Shown: positions 1 through 7,040, counted from the stretch's first letter. The stretch is DNA of 8,290 nucleotides from Flavobacteriales bacterium (GCA_002402165.1 NVVI01000011.1:79397-87686), one strand, 5' to 3'. Numbers and translations: made by a program. Notes: generated by a model not told the origin, from the sequence alone.

Positions 1-893
1 TTATAACTGCTGAAGAAACTGCAAAAAAACATGAAATATTATATAAGCAAGAGCCAATTTTAAAAATCACTAATCTTAAAACGTACTTCCCTATAAATAA
101 GGGGATATTTGGTAAAACCAAAGAATACGTTAAAGCTGTTGATGATGTTACTTTTGAGGTTTATCCAGGAGAAACACTTGGTTTAGTTGGAGAATCTGGT
201 TGTGGAAAAACAACTTTAGGAAGAACTATTTTAAAATTAGTTGAACCAAATCAAGGTCAAATAATATTTGATGGAAACGATATAACAGATTCAAACACAA
301 AAGAAATGAGAGTATATCGAAAAGATATGCAAATCATTTTTCAAGACCCTTATTCATCACTAAATCCTCGTATTACAATTGGTGAAGCCATTATGGAACC
401 AATGCGAGTTCATAAAGTATTTAATAATGATAAAGAACGTAAAGAAAAAGTGATGGAATTGCTTAAAAAAGTTAGTTTATTAGAGCAACACTTTTATAGG
501 TATCCGCATGAATTTTCTGGTGGACAACGACAAAGAATATGCATTGCCCGTTCATTATCACTAAATCCAAAGTTTATTATTTGCGATGAATCCGTTTCTG
601 CATTAGATGTATCGGTTCAAGCCCAAGTACTAAACTTATTAAACGAATTAAAAGAAGAATTTAAATTTACCTACATCTTTATTTCTCACGATTTATCTGT
701 TGTTAAATTTATGAGTGATAGAATGATTGTAATGCAAGAAGGTAAAATTGTTGAAATAGGATTGGCAGATGAAATTTATGCAAACCCAAAAACTACATAT
801 ACCAAAGAATTGATTAATGCTATACCTAAAGGAGAAGTAGAGGATATTAAAGCTTCTTTAGCAAAAAAGAAAGGTAACACAGAATTCGCATAA
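1..893 (+). CDS. Oligopeptide/dipeptide-type ABC transporter ATP-binding protein (5' end outside window)
   Basis: The reading frame is open from base 3, so only the C-terminal ATPase domain is visible. It would power peptide (or nickel/glutathione-type) uptake by hydrolysing ATP on the cytoplasmic face of an inner-membrane permease. Visible motifs are Walker A GESGCGKTT (189-215), Q-loop FQDPYSSLNPR (from 336), signature FSGGQRQR (513-536), Walker B FIICDE (573-590), and the switch histidine in ISHD (681-692). The SSLNPR stretch and the C-terminal region with a PKTTYTKEL segment are typical of the DppF/OppF branch. About 20 residues precede the domain start (EPILKITNLKTYFP) and read like an inter-domain linker, so the full gene may encode a two-ATPase fusion (DppD-DppF or GsiA/YejF type). 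This is inference, because the first half lies outside the window. The ATG at 306 falls after Walker A and is not the true start. radA follows after 12 bases. Confidence 0.9.
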   Translation, partial: ITAEETAKKHEILYKQEPILKITNLKTYFPINKGIFGKTKEYVKAVDDVTFEVYPGETLGLVGESGCGKTTLGRTILKLVEPNQGQIIFDGNDITDSNTKEMRVYRKDMQIIFQDPYSSLNPRITIGEAIMEPMRVHKVFNNDKERKEKVMELLKKVSLLEQHFYRYPHEFSGGQRQRICIARSLSLNPKFIICDESVSALDVSVQAQVLNLLNELKEEFKFTYIFISHDLSVVKFMSDRMIVMQEGKIVEIGLADEIYANPKTTYTKELINAIPKGEVEDIKASLAKKKGNTEFA

Positions 894-905
894 TCATAAT
901 ACCAC

Positions 906-2279
906 ATGGCAAAAACTAAAATAAAAACAGCCTTTTTTTGTCAAAATTGTGGGTCTCAATACGCAAAGTGGATAGGAAATTGTAACTCTTGCAATAAGTG
1001 GAACACAATTGTAGAAGAAGTATTAAACAAAACAAAACCAAACAATGTTAATTCAACCTTTATCACCAATCGCACAAGCAAACCTCAGCAGATAGATAAC
1101 ATTGAACTTTCAGATATTCCACGCATTAAATTACCAGGTACAGAATTAAATAGAGTACTTGGTGGAGGTTTAGTTCCCGGTTCATTGATACTCTTTGGAG
1201 GTGACCCTGGAATAGGGAAATCTACATTAATGCTTCAAATGTCGCTACGTTTAAAAGGGCATAAAATACTTTATGTAACAGGTGAAGAAAGCGAACAGCA
1301 AACTAAAATGCGTGCCGACAGAATCGGAAATAAAAATCCCGATTGCTACATACTTACCGAAACCTCTACACAGAAAATATTTTACCAAATTAAAGAACTT
1401 CAACCTCAAATTTTAGTAATTGATTCTATACAAACCTTACATACCGGAACAATTGATTCTTCTCCTGGCAGCATTTCTCAAGTAAGAGAATGTACTTCAG
1501 AACTAATGCGATATGCTAAAGAAACAAATACTCCCGTATTTTTAATTGGACACATTACCAAAGATGGGCACATTGCAGGTCCAAAAATTTTAGAACACAT
1601 GGTAGACGTTGTACTTCAATTTGAGGGAGATAGAAATCACATTTACCGATTATTGCGCTCCATTAAAAATAGGTTTGGCTCTACCAACGAGTTAGGGATT
1701 TACGAAATGCATGGAGCAGGCTTACGAGAAGTAGACAATCCATCCGAAATATTAATTAGTGATTCAGATGAACAACTTAGCGGAACAGCCATTGGTGCAA
1801 CCATGGAAGGAAATAGGTCTTTATTGATTGAAATACAAGCATTGGTTAGCTCAGCTGCTTACGGCACACCTCAACGATCTACCACAGGGTTTGATAGTAA
1901 AAGATTGAACATGTTGTTGGCTGTTTTAGAAAAACGATGTGGCTTTAAATTAGCTTCTAAAGATGTTTTCTTAAACATTGCAGGAGGATTAAAAGTAAAT
2001 GACCCCTCGATAGATTTAGCTGTAATTAGTGCAATATTATCTTCAAGTGAAGATATTCACATTAACTCTCAAATATGTTTTTCTGCCGAAGTTGGGCTGT
2101 CTGGAGAAATAAGACCCATAAGTAGAATTGACCAACGCATTATGGAAGCTGAAAAATTAGGCTTTGAAAAAATATTTATTTCCAAATACAACAAAAAAGG
2201 AATGGCTGAAGCCAAACATAAAATAGAAATTGTTTTTGTAAGTAAAGTTGAAGAGGTATTTGGACATTTGTTTGGGTAG
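906..2279 (+). CDS. radA: DNA repair protein RadA (Sms)
   Basis: RadA is a RecA-related, DnaB-like ATPase that helps branch migration and processing of recombination intermediates during double-strand-break repair, acting in the cytoplasm on DNA. The 457-residue protein has the full family layout. The N-terminal zinc finger uses C12, C15, C26 and C29 (CQNC...CNSC). Walker A is GGDPGIGKST (98-107), Walker B is ILVID (169-173), and the RadA-specific KNRFG motif is at 254-258. A Lon-protease-like C-terminal domain runs from about residue 290 to the end. The length is normal and no key motif is missing. The ATG at 906 places the zinc finger at the usual distance from the N-terminus. The gene begins 12 bases after the transporter ATPase stop with no visible terminator, so the two are probably co-transcribed. 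Its TAG stop directly abuts the stop codon of the convergent downstream gene. Confidence 0.97.
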   Translation: MAKTKIKTAFFCQNCGSQYAKWIGNCNSCNKWNTIVEEVLNKTKPNNVNSTFITNRTSKPQQIDNIELSDIPRIKLPGTELNRVLGGGLVPGSLILFGGDPGIGKSTLMLQMSLRLKGHKILYVTGEESEQQTKMRADRIGNKNPDCYILTETSTQKIFYQIKELQPQILVIDSIQTLHTGTIDSSPGSISQVRECTSELMRYAKETNTPVFLIGHITKDGHIAGPKILEHMVDVVLQFEGDRNHIYRLLRSIKNRFGSTNELGIYEMHGAGLREVDNPSEILISDSDEQLSGTAIGATMEGNRSLLIEIQALVSSAAYGTPQRSTTGFDSKRLNMLLAVLEKRCGFKLASKDVFLNIAGGLKVNDPSIDLAVISAILSSSEDIHINSQICFSAEVGLSGEIRPISRIDQRIMEAEKLGFEKIFISKYNKKGMAEAKHKIEIVFVSKVEEVFGHLFG

Positions 2280-2654
2280 TTATTGTTTTTCCATATAACC
2301 TTGCCATTGCACCAAAACGTATTTTAGCTTTCCCTTTTCTTGTTTCTCTAAAAACCCAAATTCATAACAAAACAAGTAAACATCTCCTTTTTTGTTTTTC
2401 CAATAATGGGTGAAATAATTAGGGTTAAAACCCTCTTTAGTTAAGGCTTCTTTTCTAACAACTGCTTTACCGGCTTTATTATAATTTTTTAATAAACGTC
2501 TGTTCAAACGTAATTGTTTATCTATACTTCTAAATAAATCATCATCCTTGTTTAAAGATTCTTGATAATGATAAGAAGATTTACAATAAGGTGTGCAAAA
2601 CACCTTATCTGCTCTACCTTTTATCTTTGTTTTGCAATAAGGGCATTTTTTCAT
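2280..2654 (-). CDS. Small zinc-ribbon protein of unknown function (DUF2116-like)
   Basis: This 124-residue protein has an N-terminal zinc ribbon with C4, C7, C20 and C24 (CPYC, then GRADKVFC and a C three residues on). The GRADKxFC pattern recalls the DUF2116-type Zn-ribbon proteins common in Bacteroidota, but I assign this from memory of the pattern only. The middle (about 40-75) is lysine/arginine-rich and likely helical. The C-terminal part is aromatic-rich (NYFTHYW, YLFCYEFGFL, YVLVQWQGY) and looks like a small beta domain. There is no signal peptide or membrane segment, so it is probably cytoplasmic. No enzymatic function can be named; nucleic-acid or protein binding is possible. It is convergent with radA with no intergenic base, and divergent from the recombinase gene, sharing an 83-base upstream region with it. 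Confidence 0.8.
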   Translation of the reverse strand: MKKCPYCKTKIKGRADKVFCTPYCKSSYHYQESLNKDDDLFRSIDKQLRLNRRLLKNYNKAGKAVVRKEALTKEGFNPNYFTHYWKNKKGDVYLFCYEFGFLEKQEKGKLKYVLVQWQGYMEKQ

Positions 2655-2662
2655 AGTCGTAG

Positions 2663-2676
2663 ATTAAACGTTTAAT
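2663..2676. repeat. Palindrome and direct repeats in the divergent intergenic region
   Basis: ATTAAACGTTTAAT is a perfect 14-bp palindrome between the zinc-ribbon gene (minus strand) and the recombinase gene (plus strand). It is flanked by two direct copies of ATAGTCGT (2653-2660 and 2675-2682), 22 bp apart, and CGTTTAA occurs at 2669 and again at 2680. The layout resembles an operator for one or both divergent genes. No regulator is identified and AT-rich chance symmetry is possible. Confidence 0.35.
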
Positions 2677-2695
2677 AGTCGTTTAAATATACGAT

Positions 2696-2703
2696 TAAAT
2701 TTG
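2696..2703 (+). promoter_or_regulatory. Putative promoter -7 element of the recombinase gene
   Basis: TAAATTTG matches the Bacteroidota primary sigma factor -7 consensus TAnnTTTG exactly. It ends 34 bases before the recombinase ATG. The -33 TTTG element is only partly matched, by TTTA at 2671-2674 with 21 bases between. No Shine-Dalgarno sequence is visible before the ATG, which is usual for this phylum. Confidence 0.5.
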
Positions 2704-2737
2704 CATTAATATTCATTCATAAATAATTTTAAAAACT

Positions 2738-3886
2738 ATGAAACATCAAAACCAAAAAGTAGTTACACTAAAACATCTTATCATAAGCCAAGAAAAACAA
2801 ATTGGTATTAAATTTTATCCTGATAAAATGGTGCAAACTATAATAAAAGGATTACCAGAAGTAAGGTGGAGTAAAGAGTTTAATATGGCTTATGTATTAA
2901 ATAATAAAAAGAACTTAGATTTAATTTTTAATGATTTTAGAGGTATCGCCTGGATAAATTCAGGGCATTTTTTTTATAAGAAAAATACCTTAAAAGGCAA
3001 TGAATCCATTTCTTTAAACCAGTACAGAATCAGAACAAAAATATCAGGACATCGCTATTGCCCAGAAGAATATCTAAAAAAATTAGAATTAAGACAATAT
3101 GCTTTAGCAACTTCTAAAACTTACATAAAATTATTTGAGGTTTTTATCAATCATTTTAAAAAGTGGGAATTAGTACAAATTGACGAGGTTCAAATTAAAA
3201 ATTACTTACAAGTATTAGTGCATCAAGGAAAATCACATTCTTACATTAATCAAATGATTAATAGTATTAAATTTTATTACGAAATAGTATTAGAAATGCC
3301 TAATCGCTTTTATAGTATTGAACGACCGATTAAAAAAGAAGCTTTACCAAAGGTAATTAGCTTAGAAGAAGTACAAACTATCATCAACAATACCAACAAC
3401 ATTAAACACAAATGTATTGTTAGCTTGTTGTATTCTGCAGGGTTAAGGAGAGGCGAATTACTCAATTTAAAACTTACAGACATAGATAGTAAGCGTATGG
3501 TTATTTTGGTTATAAATGGAAAAGGTGGAAAAGACAGAATAACTATTTTAAGTAAATCAGTTTTAGAAGATTTGAGATTCTATTTTAAAGTATGGACCCC
3601 AGAAACCTACTTATTTGAAGGGATAAAAGGAAGACAATACCCCGGATCTAGCGTTTTAAGAATAGTTGAAATGGCAGCAAAAAAAGCCAAAATTAAAAAG
3701 AAAGTTACCCCGCACATGTTAAGACATAGTTTTGCAACACATCTCCTAGAGGCTGGGACAGATTTACGTCAAATTCAGGTTTTATTAGGACATAGCAGCA
3801 CAAAAACAACAGAAATTTACACACAAATTGCAATAACTAATATAAAAACTATTAAAAGTCCTATTGAAATGTTAAATTTGGATTGA
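2738..3886 (+). CDS. Tyrosine recombinase / integrase (Xer-like)
   Basis: This enzyme would cut and rejoin DNA at short sites through a 3'-phosphotyrosine intermediate, as in phage integration, cassette exchange or dimer resolution. In the 382 residues, about 1-100 form an N-terminal extension I cannot assign. Residues 108-195 fit a SAM-like core-binding domain (YLKKLELRQYALATSKTYIK) and 205-382 the catalytic domain. Catalytic residues appear intact: R237 (SAGLRRGE), K262 (GKGGKDR), H326 and R329 (HMLRH), H352 (LLGH) and nucleophile Y361 (EIYTQ). Close resemblance of HSFATHLLEAG and LLGHSSTKTTEIYT to XerC/D and integron integrases is visible, but I see no integron-integrase-specific insert. 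The N-terminal extension argues against the housekeeping XerC/XerD. A 32-bp palindrome lies nine bases after its stop and a restriction-modification operon follows, so it probably mobilises or once mobilised neighbouring DNA. Confidence 0.92.
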   Translation: MKHQNQKVVTLKHLIISQEKQIGIKFYPDKMVQTIIKGLPEVRWSKEFNMAYVLNNKKNLDLIFNDFRGIAWINSGHFFYKKNTLKGNESISLNQYRIRTKISGHRYCPEEYLKKLELRQYALATSKTYIKLFEVFINHFKKWELVQIDEVQIKNYLQVLVHQGKSHSYINQMINSIKFYYEIVLEMPNRFYSIERPIKKEALPKVISLEEVQTIINNTNNIKHKCIVSLLYSAGLRRGELLNLKLTDIDSKRMVILVINGKGGKDRITILSKSVLEDLRFYFKVWTPETYLFEGIKGRQYPGSSVLRIVEMAAKKAKIKKKVTPHMLRHSFATHLLEAGTDLRQIQVLLGHSSTKTTEIYTQIAITNIKTIKSPIEMLNLD

Positions 3887-3895
3887 ATCCATAGG

Positions 3896-3927
3896 TTGGA
3901 TAAAGTGCACTAGTGCACTTTATCCAA
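3896..3927. repeat. Perfect 32-bp palindrome downstream of the recombinase
   Basis: The left arm TTGGATAAAGTGCACT (3896-3911) is the exact reverse complement of the right arm AGTGCACTTTATCCAA (3912-3927). As a single strand it can fold into a 14-bp stem with a CTAG loop. It starts nine bases after the recombinase stop codon. It could be a transcription terminator, as the following bases TTGTTTG are moderately T-rich but there is no clean T run. It could equally be a recombination site for the adjacent enzyme. An overlapping smaller inverted repeat, ATCCA (3887-3891) with TGGAT (3897-3901), competes with its left arm. Confidence 0.85.
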
Positions 3928-4042
3928 TTGTTTGCCATTCATTCGAGAAGAATCCTCCACACAAATAGCACATTTGATTTTTTGCTGACACACAAAACCA
4001 AACCTAAAAAACCAAAAGAGCTAAAATTTTCCCTCCCACATA

Positions 4043-4072
4043 ATTGTTATTAAATAATATTGTCTATGTTTG
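4043..4072 (+). promoter_or_regulatory. Putative promoter of the restriction-modification operon
   Basis: TATGTTTG (4065-4072) matches the Bacteroidota -7 consensus TAnnTTTG exactly. ATTG at 4043-4046 is a three-of-four match to the -33 TTTG, with 18 bases between. Transcription would start near 4079, giving a leader of only about a dozen bases before the ATG at 4092. No Shine-Dalgarno sequence is present. Confidence 0.6.
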
Positions 4073-4080
4073 TCCAAACA
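4067..4080. promoter_or_regulatory. Candidate operator for the controller protein
   Basis: TGTTTG-TC-CAAACA is a perfect inverted repeat with 6-bp arms. It overlaps the -7 element and reaches the predicted transcription start, ending 11 bases before the regulator's ATG. TTGTC also occurs twice in direct orientation at 4060-4064 and 4070-4074, exactly one helical turn apart. Controller proteins of restriction-modification systems typically bind short symmetric repeats over their own promoter, so negative autoregulation is a plausible reading. It is not the classical C-box sequence. Confidence 0.45.
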
Positions 4081-4091
4081 AATAATTCAAA

Positions 4092-4424
4092 ATGAAATAT
4101 TTTGGTGAAAAAATAAAAGATTTGCGATTAGAACGCAATCTGCCACTTAGAAAAGTGGCTGCTTATTTAGATATTGACACCTCTATTCTTAGTAAAATTG
4201 AAAGAGGAGAAAGAGAAGCTAATCGAGAAATGGTAACTAAAGCTGCCGAATTCTTCAACATTAACGAGGAAGAGTTTTTAACGAATTTTTTCAGCGACCA
4301 AGTTGCAAAAATCATTTATAAAGAAAATAACTGTGACAGTATATTAAAAGTCGCAGAAGAAAAGATAAAATACATTAAAACAAAATCCTTGAAGCAAGGA
4401 GACTTAAATTTTGACCATGAGTAA
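4092..4424 (+). CDS. XRE-family helix-turn-helix regulator, likely restriction-modification controller
   Basis: This 110-residue protein has an XRE/Cro-C1 (HTH_3) DNA-binding domain at about residues 6-65: IKDLRLERNLPLRKVAAYL, then the recognition helix region TSILSKIERGE and the closing helices AAEFFNINEEEFL. In restriction-modification operons such controller (C) proteins bind as dimers near their own promoter and delay nuclease production until host DNA is methylated. That role is inferred here from position: it is first in the operon, with a symmetric repeat over its promoter, and its end overlaps the first methyltransferase by 8 bases. Residues 70-110 are a lysine-rich, probably helical tail longer than that of many C proteins; its role is unclear. 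Unlike many C genes it leads the methyltransferase rather than directly preceding the nuclease. A general XRE repressor is the alternative. Confidence 0.8.
   Translation: MKYFGEKIKDLRLERNLPLRKVAAYLDIDTSILSKIERGEREANREMVTKAAEFFNINEEEFLTNFFSDQVAKIIYKENNCDSILKVAEEKIKYIKTKSLKQGDLNFDHE
4386..4401 (+). promoter_or_regulatory. Possible hairpin covering a Shine-Dalgarno-like sequence before M1
   Basis: TCCTTG (4386-4391) and CAAGGA (4395-4400) form a perfect 6-bp stem with an AAG loop. The right arm contains most of AAGGAG (4396-4401), the only strong Shine-Dalgarno-like sequence noticed before a gene here. It lies inside the end of the regulator gene, 15 bases before the M1 ATG and 9 before an in-frame TTG. 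It could couple M1 translation to that of the regulator. Bacteroidota ribosomes rely little on such sequences, so it may be coincidence. Confidence 0.25.
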
Positions 4425-5622
4425 AAAATTAACAGCGATAGATTTATTCTCCGGATGTGGAGGGTTTAGTGAGGGGTTTTATAGCGAAGGATTTGAAACT
4501 TTAGTCCATGTAGATATTGACGCTCCATGTTGTGAAACAATTAAAGAAAGAATGTCTTATTATAAGTATTCGAAAAAATCCATTCAAGAAGGAGTTATTT
4601 GTGGAGACTTGACAGATAAAAATGTACATAATGAAATTGAAAATGTTATAAAGAAAAAACAAATTGACGTACTTGTTGGCGGTCCTCCTTGTCAAGCTTT
4701 TTCTTCTGTTGGAAGAGCGCAAGACCCCAACTCAATGCGAAATGACCCAAGAAACTACCTTTTTAAATCTTATATGGAGATTCTTGAAAAATATATGCCT
4801 AAAGTATTTGTATTTGAAAATGTATCTGGTTTATTATCTGCAAAACCAAGTGGAAACTTTATTTTTCCCGAAATCATAGCGGACATGTCTAGACACTATA
4901 ATGTTTGTGATGAAAAAGAGACTGTTCTTTTAAATTCAGTTCATTATGGTGTACCACAAGTCAGAAAAAGAGTTATTTTAATTGGTGTTAGAAAAGATTT
5001 AGATATAAACGTAAAAGATATATACAACGCTATAGAAAAAACCCACTATTCACCAGAAATGGAAGTAAAAGGTGAGGTTAGTTCTCTGAAAAAATATTTA
5101 ACTGTAAAAGATGCCATTTTTGATTTGCCAAATTTACAAGCAGGTGAAGGGGATGAAGAAGTTTTTCATAAAATAGAAAAAAAGAATAATTACCTAAAAA
5201 TAATGAGACCGAATGGTTCTACTCAACTTTTTAACCACGTTGCTAGAAAGCATAATGAGCTAGATAGGGAGAGATATAAACTCTTAAGTAAAAACAATTG
5301 GCAACTAAAAGAATTGGCAGAAGTTCGACCAGATTTAATCCATCACGACCCAAAACATTTTGGCAATAGATATACCGTTCAAACAGCCAATAAACCAGGA
5401 AGAACTGTAGTTGCTCATTTATATAAAGACGGAAATTTATTTATCCATCCAGACTCTAAACAAAGTAGAACATTTACAGTAAGAGAAGCTGCAAGAATAC
5501 AATCTTTTCCTGATGATTTTAAATTTGTTGGTTCGCGAACAAATCAATTCAAACAAGTTGGTAATGCAGTGCCACCTCTAATGGCTAAACAAATAGCAAA
5601 AGCAATTAAAAAATTTATATAA
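4417..5622 (+). CDS. DNA (cytosine-5) methyltransferase M1
   Basis: This enzyme would transfer a methyl group from S-adenosylmethionine to carbon 5 of cytosine in a specific DNA site, protecting it from the cognate nuclease. From the ATG at 4417 it has 401 residues with motifs in family order. These are motif I DLFSGCGG (9-16), motif IV GGPPCQ with catalytic C92, motif VI ENV (134-136), motif VIII QVRKR (181-185), motif IX REAARIQSFP (356-365) and motif X GNAVPP (382-387). The target-recognition region lies between VIII and IX, about 200-350. An in-frame TTG at 4411 has better spacing from AAGGAG, but MSKKLTAIDLF places motif I at the usual position, so I prefer the ATG. The gene overlaps the regulator by 8 bases, and its TAA shares one base with the next gene's ATG. 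Sequence specificity cannot be read by eye. Confidence 0.95.
   Translation: MSKKLTAIDLFSGCGGFSEGFYSEGFETLVHVDIDAPCCETIKERMSYYKYSKKSIQEGVICGDLTDKNVHNEIENVIKKKQIDVLVGGPPCQAFSSVGRAQDPNSMRNDPRNYLFKSYMEILEKYMPKVFVFENVSGLLSAKPSGNFIFPEIIADMSRHYNVCDEKETVLLNSVHYGVPQVRKRVILIGVRKDLDINVKDIYNAIEKTHYSPEMEVKGEVSSLKKYLTVKDAIFDLPNLQAGEGDEEVFHKIEKKNNYLKIMRPNGSTQLFNHVARKHNELDRERYKLLSKNNWQLKELAEVRPDLIHHDPKHFGNRYTVQTANKPGRTVVAHLYKDGNLFIHPDSKQSRTFTVREAARIQSFPDDFKFVGSRTNQFKQVGNAVPPLMAKQIAKAIKKFI
5479..5520 (+). repeat. Direct repeat copy 1 within M1 (motif IX region)
   Basis: This 42-base segment matches 8074-8115 in M2 at 38 of 42 positions, and the last 21 bases (5500-5520) are identical. It encodes the shared VREAARIQSFPDDF. 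The similarity reflects common ancestry and protein conservation, but at DNA level it is also a direct repeat spanning the nuclease gene. Confidence 0.8.
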
Positions 5623-7040
5623 TGATTTTTTTTAACATTCCATCTGTAGGTCAATTAAAACCTAGTACATTATTTTCAGAAGATGACCATTTTGGTTTTA
5701 TACAAACTATTATTGGTAAAGAATATAATCGATCAAACATTACTTCTGAATGTTTAGACTATTATGATAAAACAAATGACCGATATTGGGATCAGATAAT
5801 TACAATTATTAATTTTTTAGGTATTAAAAAATTAAATCCTGAAAATAGATTTTGTGAAATTCCTTTACTTGAATTTGTAGCGGAAAAATTTGATAGTGAC
5901 AACAAAAAACCATCAAAAATTATTTTTGATTATCTATTAAGTCAATGGCAGTTTCCTCATCCAATTGTAACCAAAAATAGAGTTATAAATAGTTTAGATT
6001 TGAATATGGAAAATATCAGAAAAGATTTTCCTTATACTAAGCCTTATCAAATTATACTAGCTCTTTTAAAAGAATTATATCTTATTAATCCATCTCAAGC
6101 ATATTTTTCTAATGAAGAATTTTATTGGTTTGGATATCATTTTTATAAAACAAAAGCCGAAAATTACAATCTAAAATCAATTAAAAAACTTACAAAGGAT
6201 TTATTAGACATTCGAAAAAATGGATGGAACTTATTCAAAGGCATAAAAGATAATAGTGGAACAAAAACCCATTTATCTTATCCTAAAGGTTTTTTGAAAA
6301 ACTCATCTGTTTTAACAGATGATAGTGGTTTTTATAGCAATCAATCTGATTTTTTTATTGGCTTAAAACCTATTGGAAACTTATTAAACATTTTAAACTC
6401 CTTGATTGAGAACTCAGGAGATATATTTGAATTTGATAGAAATCTAAGTGAAAGAGACCTGCAATTATGCTTTGATTATTCGGAACATTTATATGAAACG
6501 AATAGAGTTAATAATTGGTTAAGAAATGTTGAAATTTATGATGAATTAAAAAATATATACTCTAAGGTAAAGCCTATTACAAAGAAATTTGATGAAAAAA
6601 TATTTAGAAGATTAAATATTGAACGGCAACTAAAAAGACTAACTACATTAGAAAGATTAACCGTTACAAGACAACGGACTGAACAACATATTCTTCGAGC
6701 ATATCTTTTGAAAAATAAAAAATCTGGTTCTTGTGCAATATGTGATAAAGATTACCCTATTCAATTTTTAGCAACAGCTCATATAAAGAAAAGAAAAAAC
6801 TGCTCTGATGATGAAAAGAAAGATTTAAACGTTGTTATGCCTGCTTGCCATTTAGGGTGCGATAAAATTTACGAAGAAGGTTATATCTATGTAGATAAAG
6901 GATTAATTCACAGCAACCTATACGGAAAAGAAACTACTGATCCATTAAAAAAATACATTGCAGATTTAGAAGATAAAACATGTAATTATTTTAACGAAGA
7001 AACCGCTAACTATTTTAAACATCATGCCGAAAACGTATAA
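5622..7040 (+). CDS. Putative HNH-type restriction endonuclease
   Basis: The 472-residue protein lies between two cytosine methyltransferases and carries a C-terminal HNH-like nuclease motif, so it is most likely the restriction enzyme that cuts the site they protect. Visible residues are C371 and C374 (CAIC), H387 in ATAHIKK, D401 and N403 in DLNVV, C409 and H410 (PACH), C413, D414, and GYIYV from 420. The AHI...DxN...H...D...G order resembles the HNH_2-type (PF13391) pattern. The cysteine pairs could bind a structural zinc. Residues 1-360 match no family I recognise. They are rich in aromatic residues, N and K, have no membrane segment, and probably hold DNA recognition. The ATG overlaps the M1 stop (TAATG), and the end overlaps M2 by 17 bases. 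The gene looks poorer in GC than radA: 5881-5940 has 13 G/C in 60 bases against 25 in 60 at 1201-1260. Sequence specificity is unknown. Confidence 0.75.
   Translation: MIFFNIPSVGQLKPSTLFSEDDHFGFIQTIIGKEYNRSNITSECLDYYDKTNDRYWDQIITIINFLGIKKLNPENRFCEIPLLEFVAEKFDSDNKKPSKIIFDYLLSQWQFPHPIVTKNRVINSLDLNMENIRKDFPYTKPYQIILALLKELYLINPSQAYFSNEEFYWFGYHFYKTKAENYNLKSIKKLTKDLLDIRKNGWNLFKGIKDNSGTKTHLSYPKGFLKNSSVLTDDSGFYSNQSDFFIGLKPIGNLLNILNSLIENSGDIFEFDRNLSERDLQLCFDYSEHLYETNRVNNWLRNVEIYDELKNIYSKVKPITKKFDEKIFRRLNIERQLKRLTTLERLTVTRQRTEQHILRAYLLKNKKSGSCAICDKDYPIQFLATAHIKKRKNCSDDEKKDLNVVMPACHLGCDKIYEEGYIYVDKGLIHSNLYGKETTDPLKKYIADLEDKTCNYFNEETANYFKHHAENV

Larger units (their letters stand above)
3928..4091. other. 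Non-coding spacer between palindrome and restriction-modification operon
   Basis: No credible coding sequence was found here. Bases 3950-4040 are C- and A-rich and G-poor on the plus strand (runs such as CACACAAAACCAAACC), unlike the coding sequence on either side. The element AAAAAACCAA at 4006-4015 recurs at 8251-8260 near the far end of the operon. The last 50 bases hold the promoter and inverted repeat described separately. The stretch may be a non-coding boundary of an inserted segment; this is inference. Confidence 0.5.

Noticed and set aside
585..608. Walker B region reads CDESVSALD where CDEPVSALD is the commoner form in this transporter family
   Set aside because: The catalytic D and E and the D-loop are intact; the P-to-S change is a tolerated variation, not a sign of inactivation.
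2270..2290. Looked for a bidirectional terminator between radA and the convergent zinc-ribbon gene
   Set aside because: The two stop codons abut with no spacer and no hairpin with a T run was seen; the transcripts probably overlap.
3887..4091. Looked for a tRNA gene or a CRISPR array beside the recombinase as an integration target
   Set aside because: No cloverleaf-like sequence and no regularly spaced repeats were found; only the single palindrome and the promoter region are present.
4405..4413. TAAATTTTG before M1 considered as a promoter -7 element
   Set aside because: It has one base too many between TA and TTTG, lacks a good -33 element, and lies inside an overlapping operon.
4501..4722. 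73-codon open frame on the minus strand inside M1
   Set aside because: It lies wholly within the M1 coding sequence, has no recognisable domain or start signal, and M1's motifs show which strand codes.
4664..4879. 71-codon open frame on the plus strand in another frame of M1
   Set aside because: It overlaps the catalytic motif IV region of M1; its product is low-complexity and has no family resemblance.
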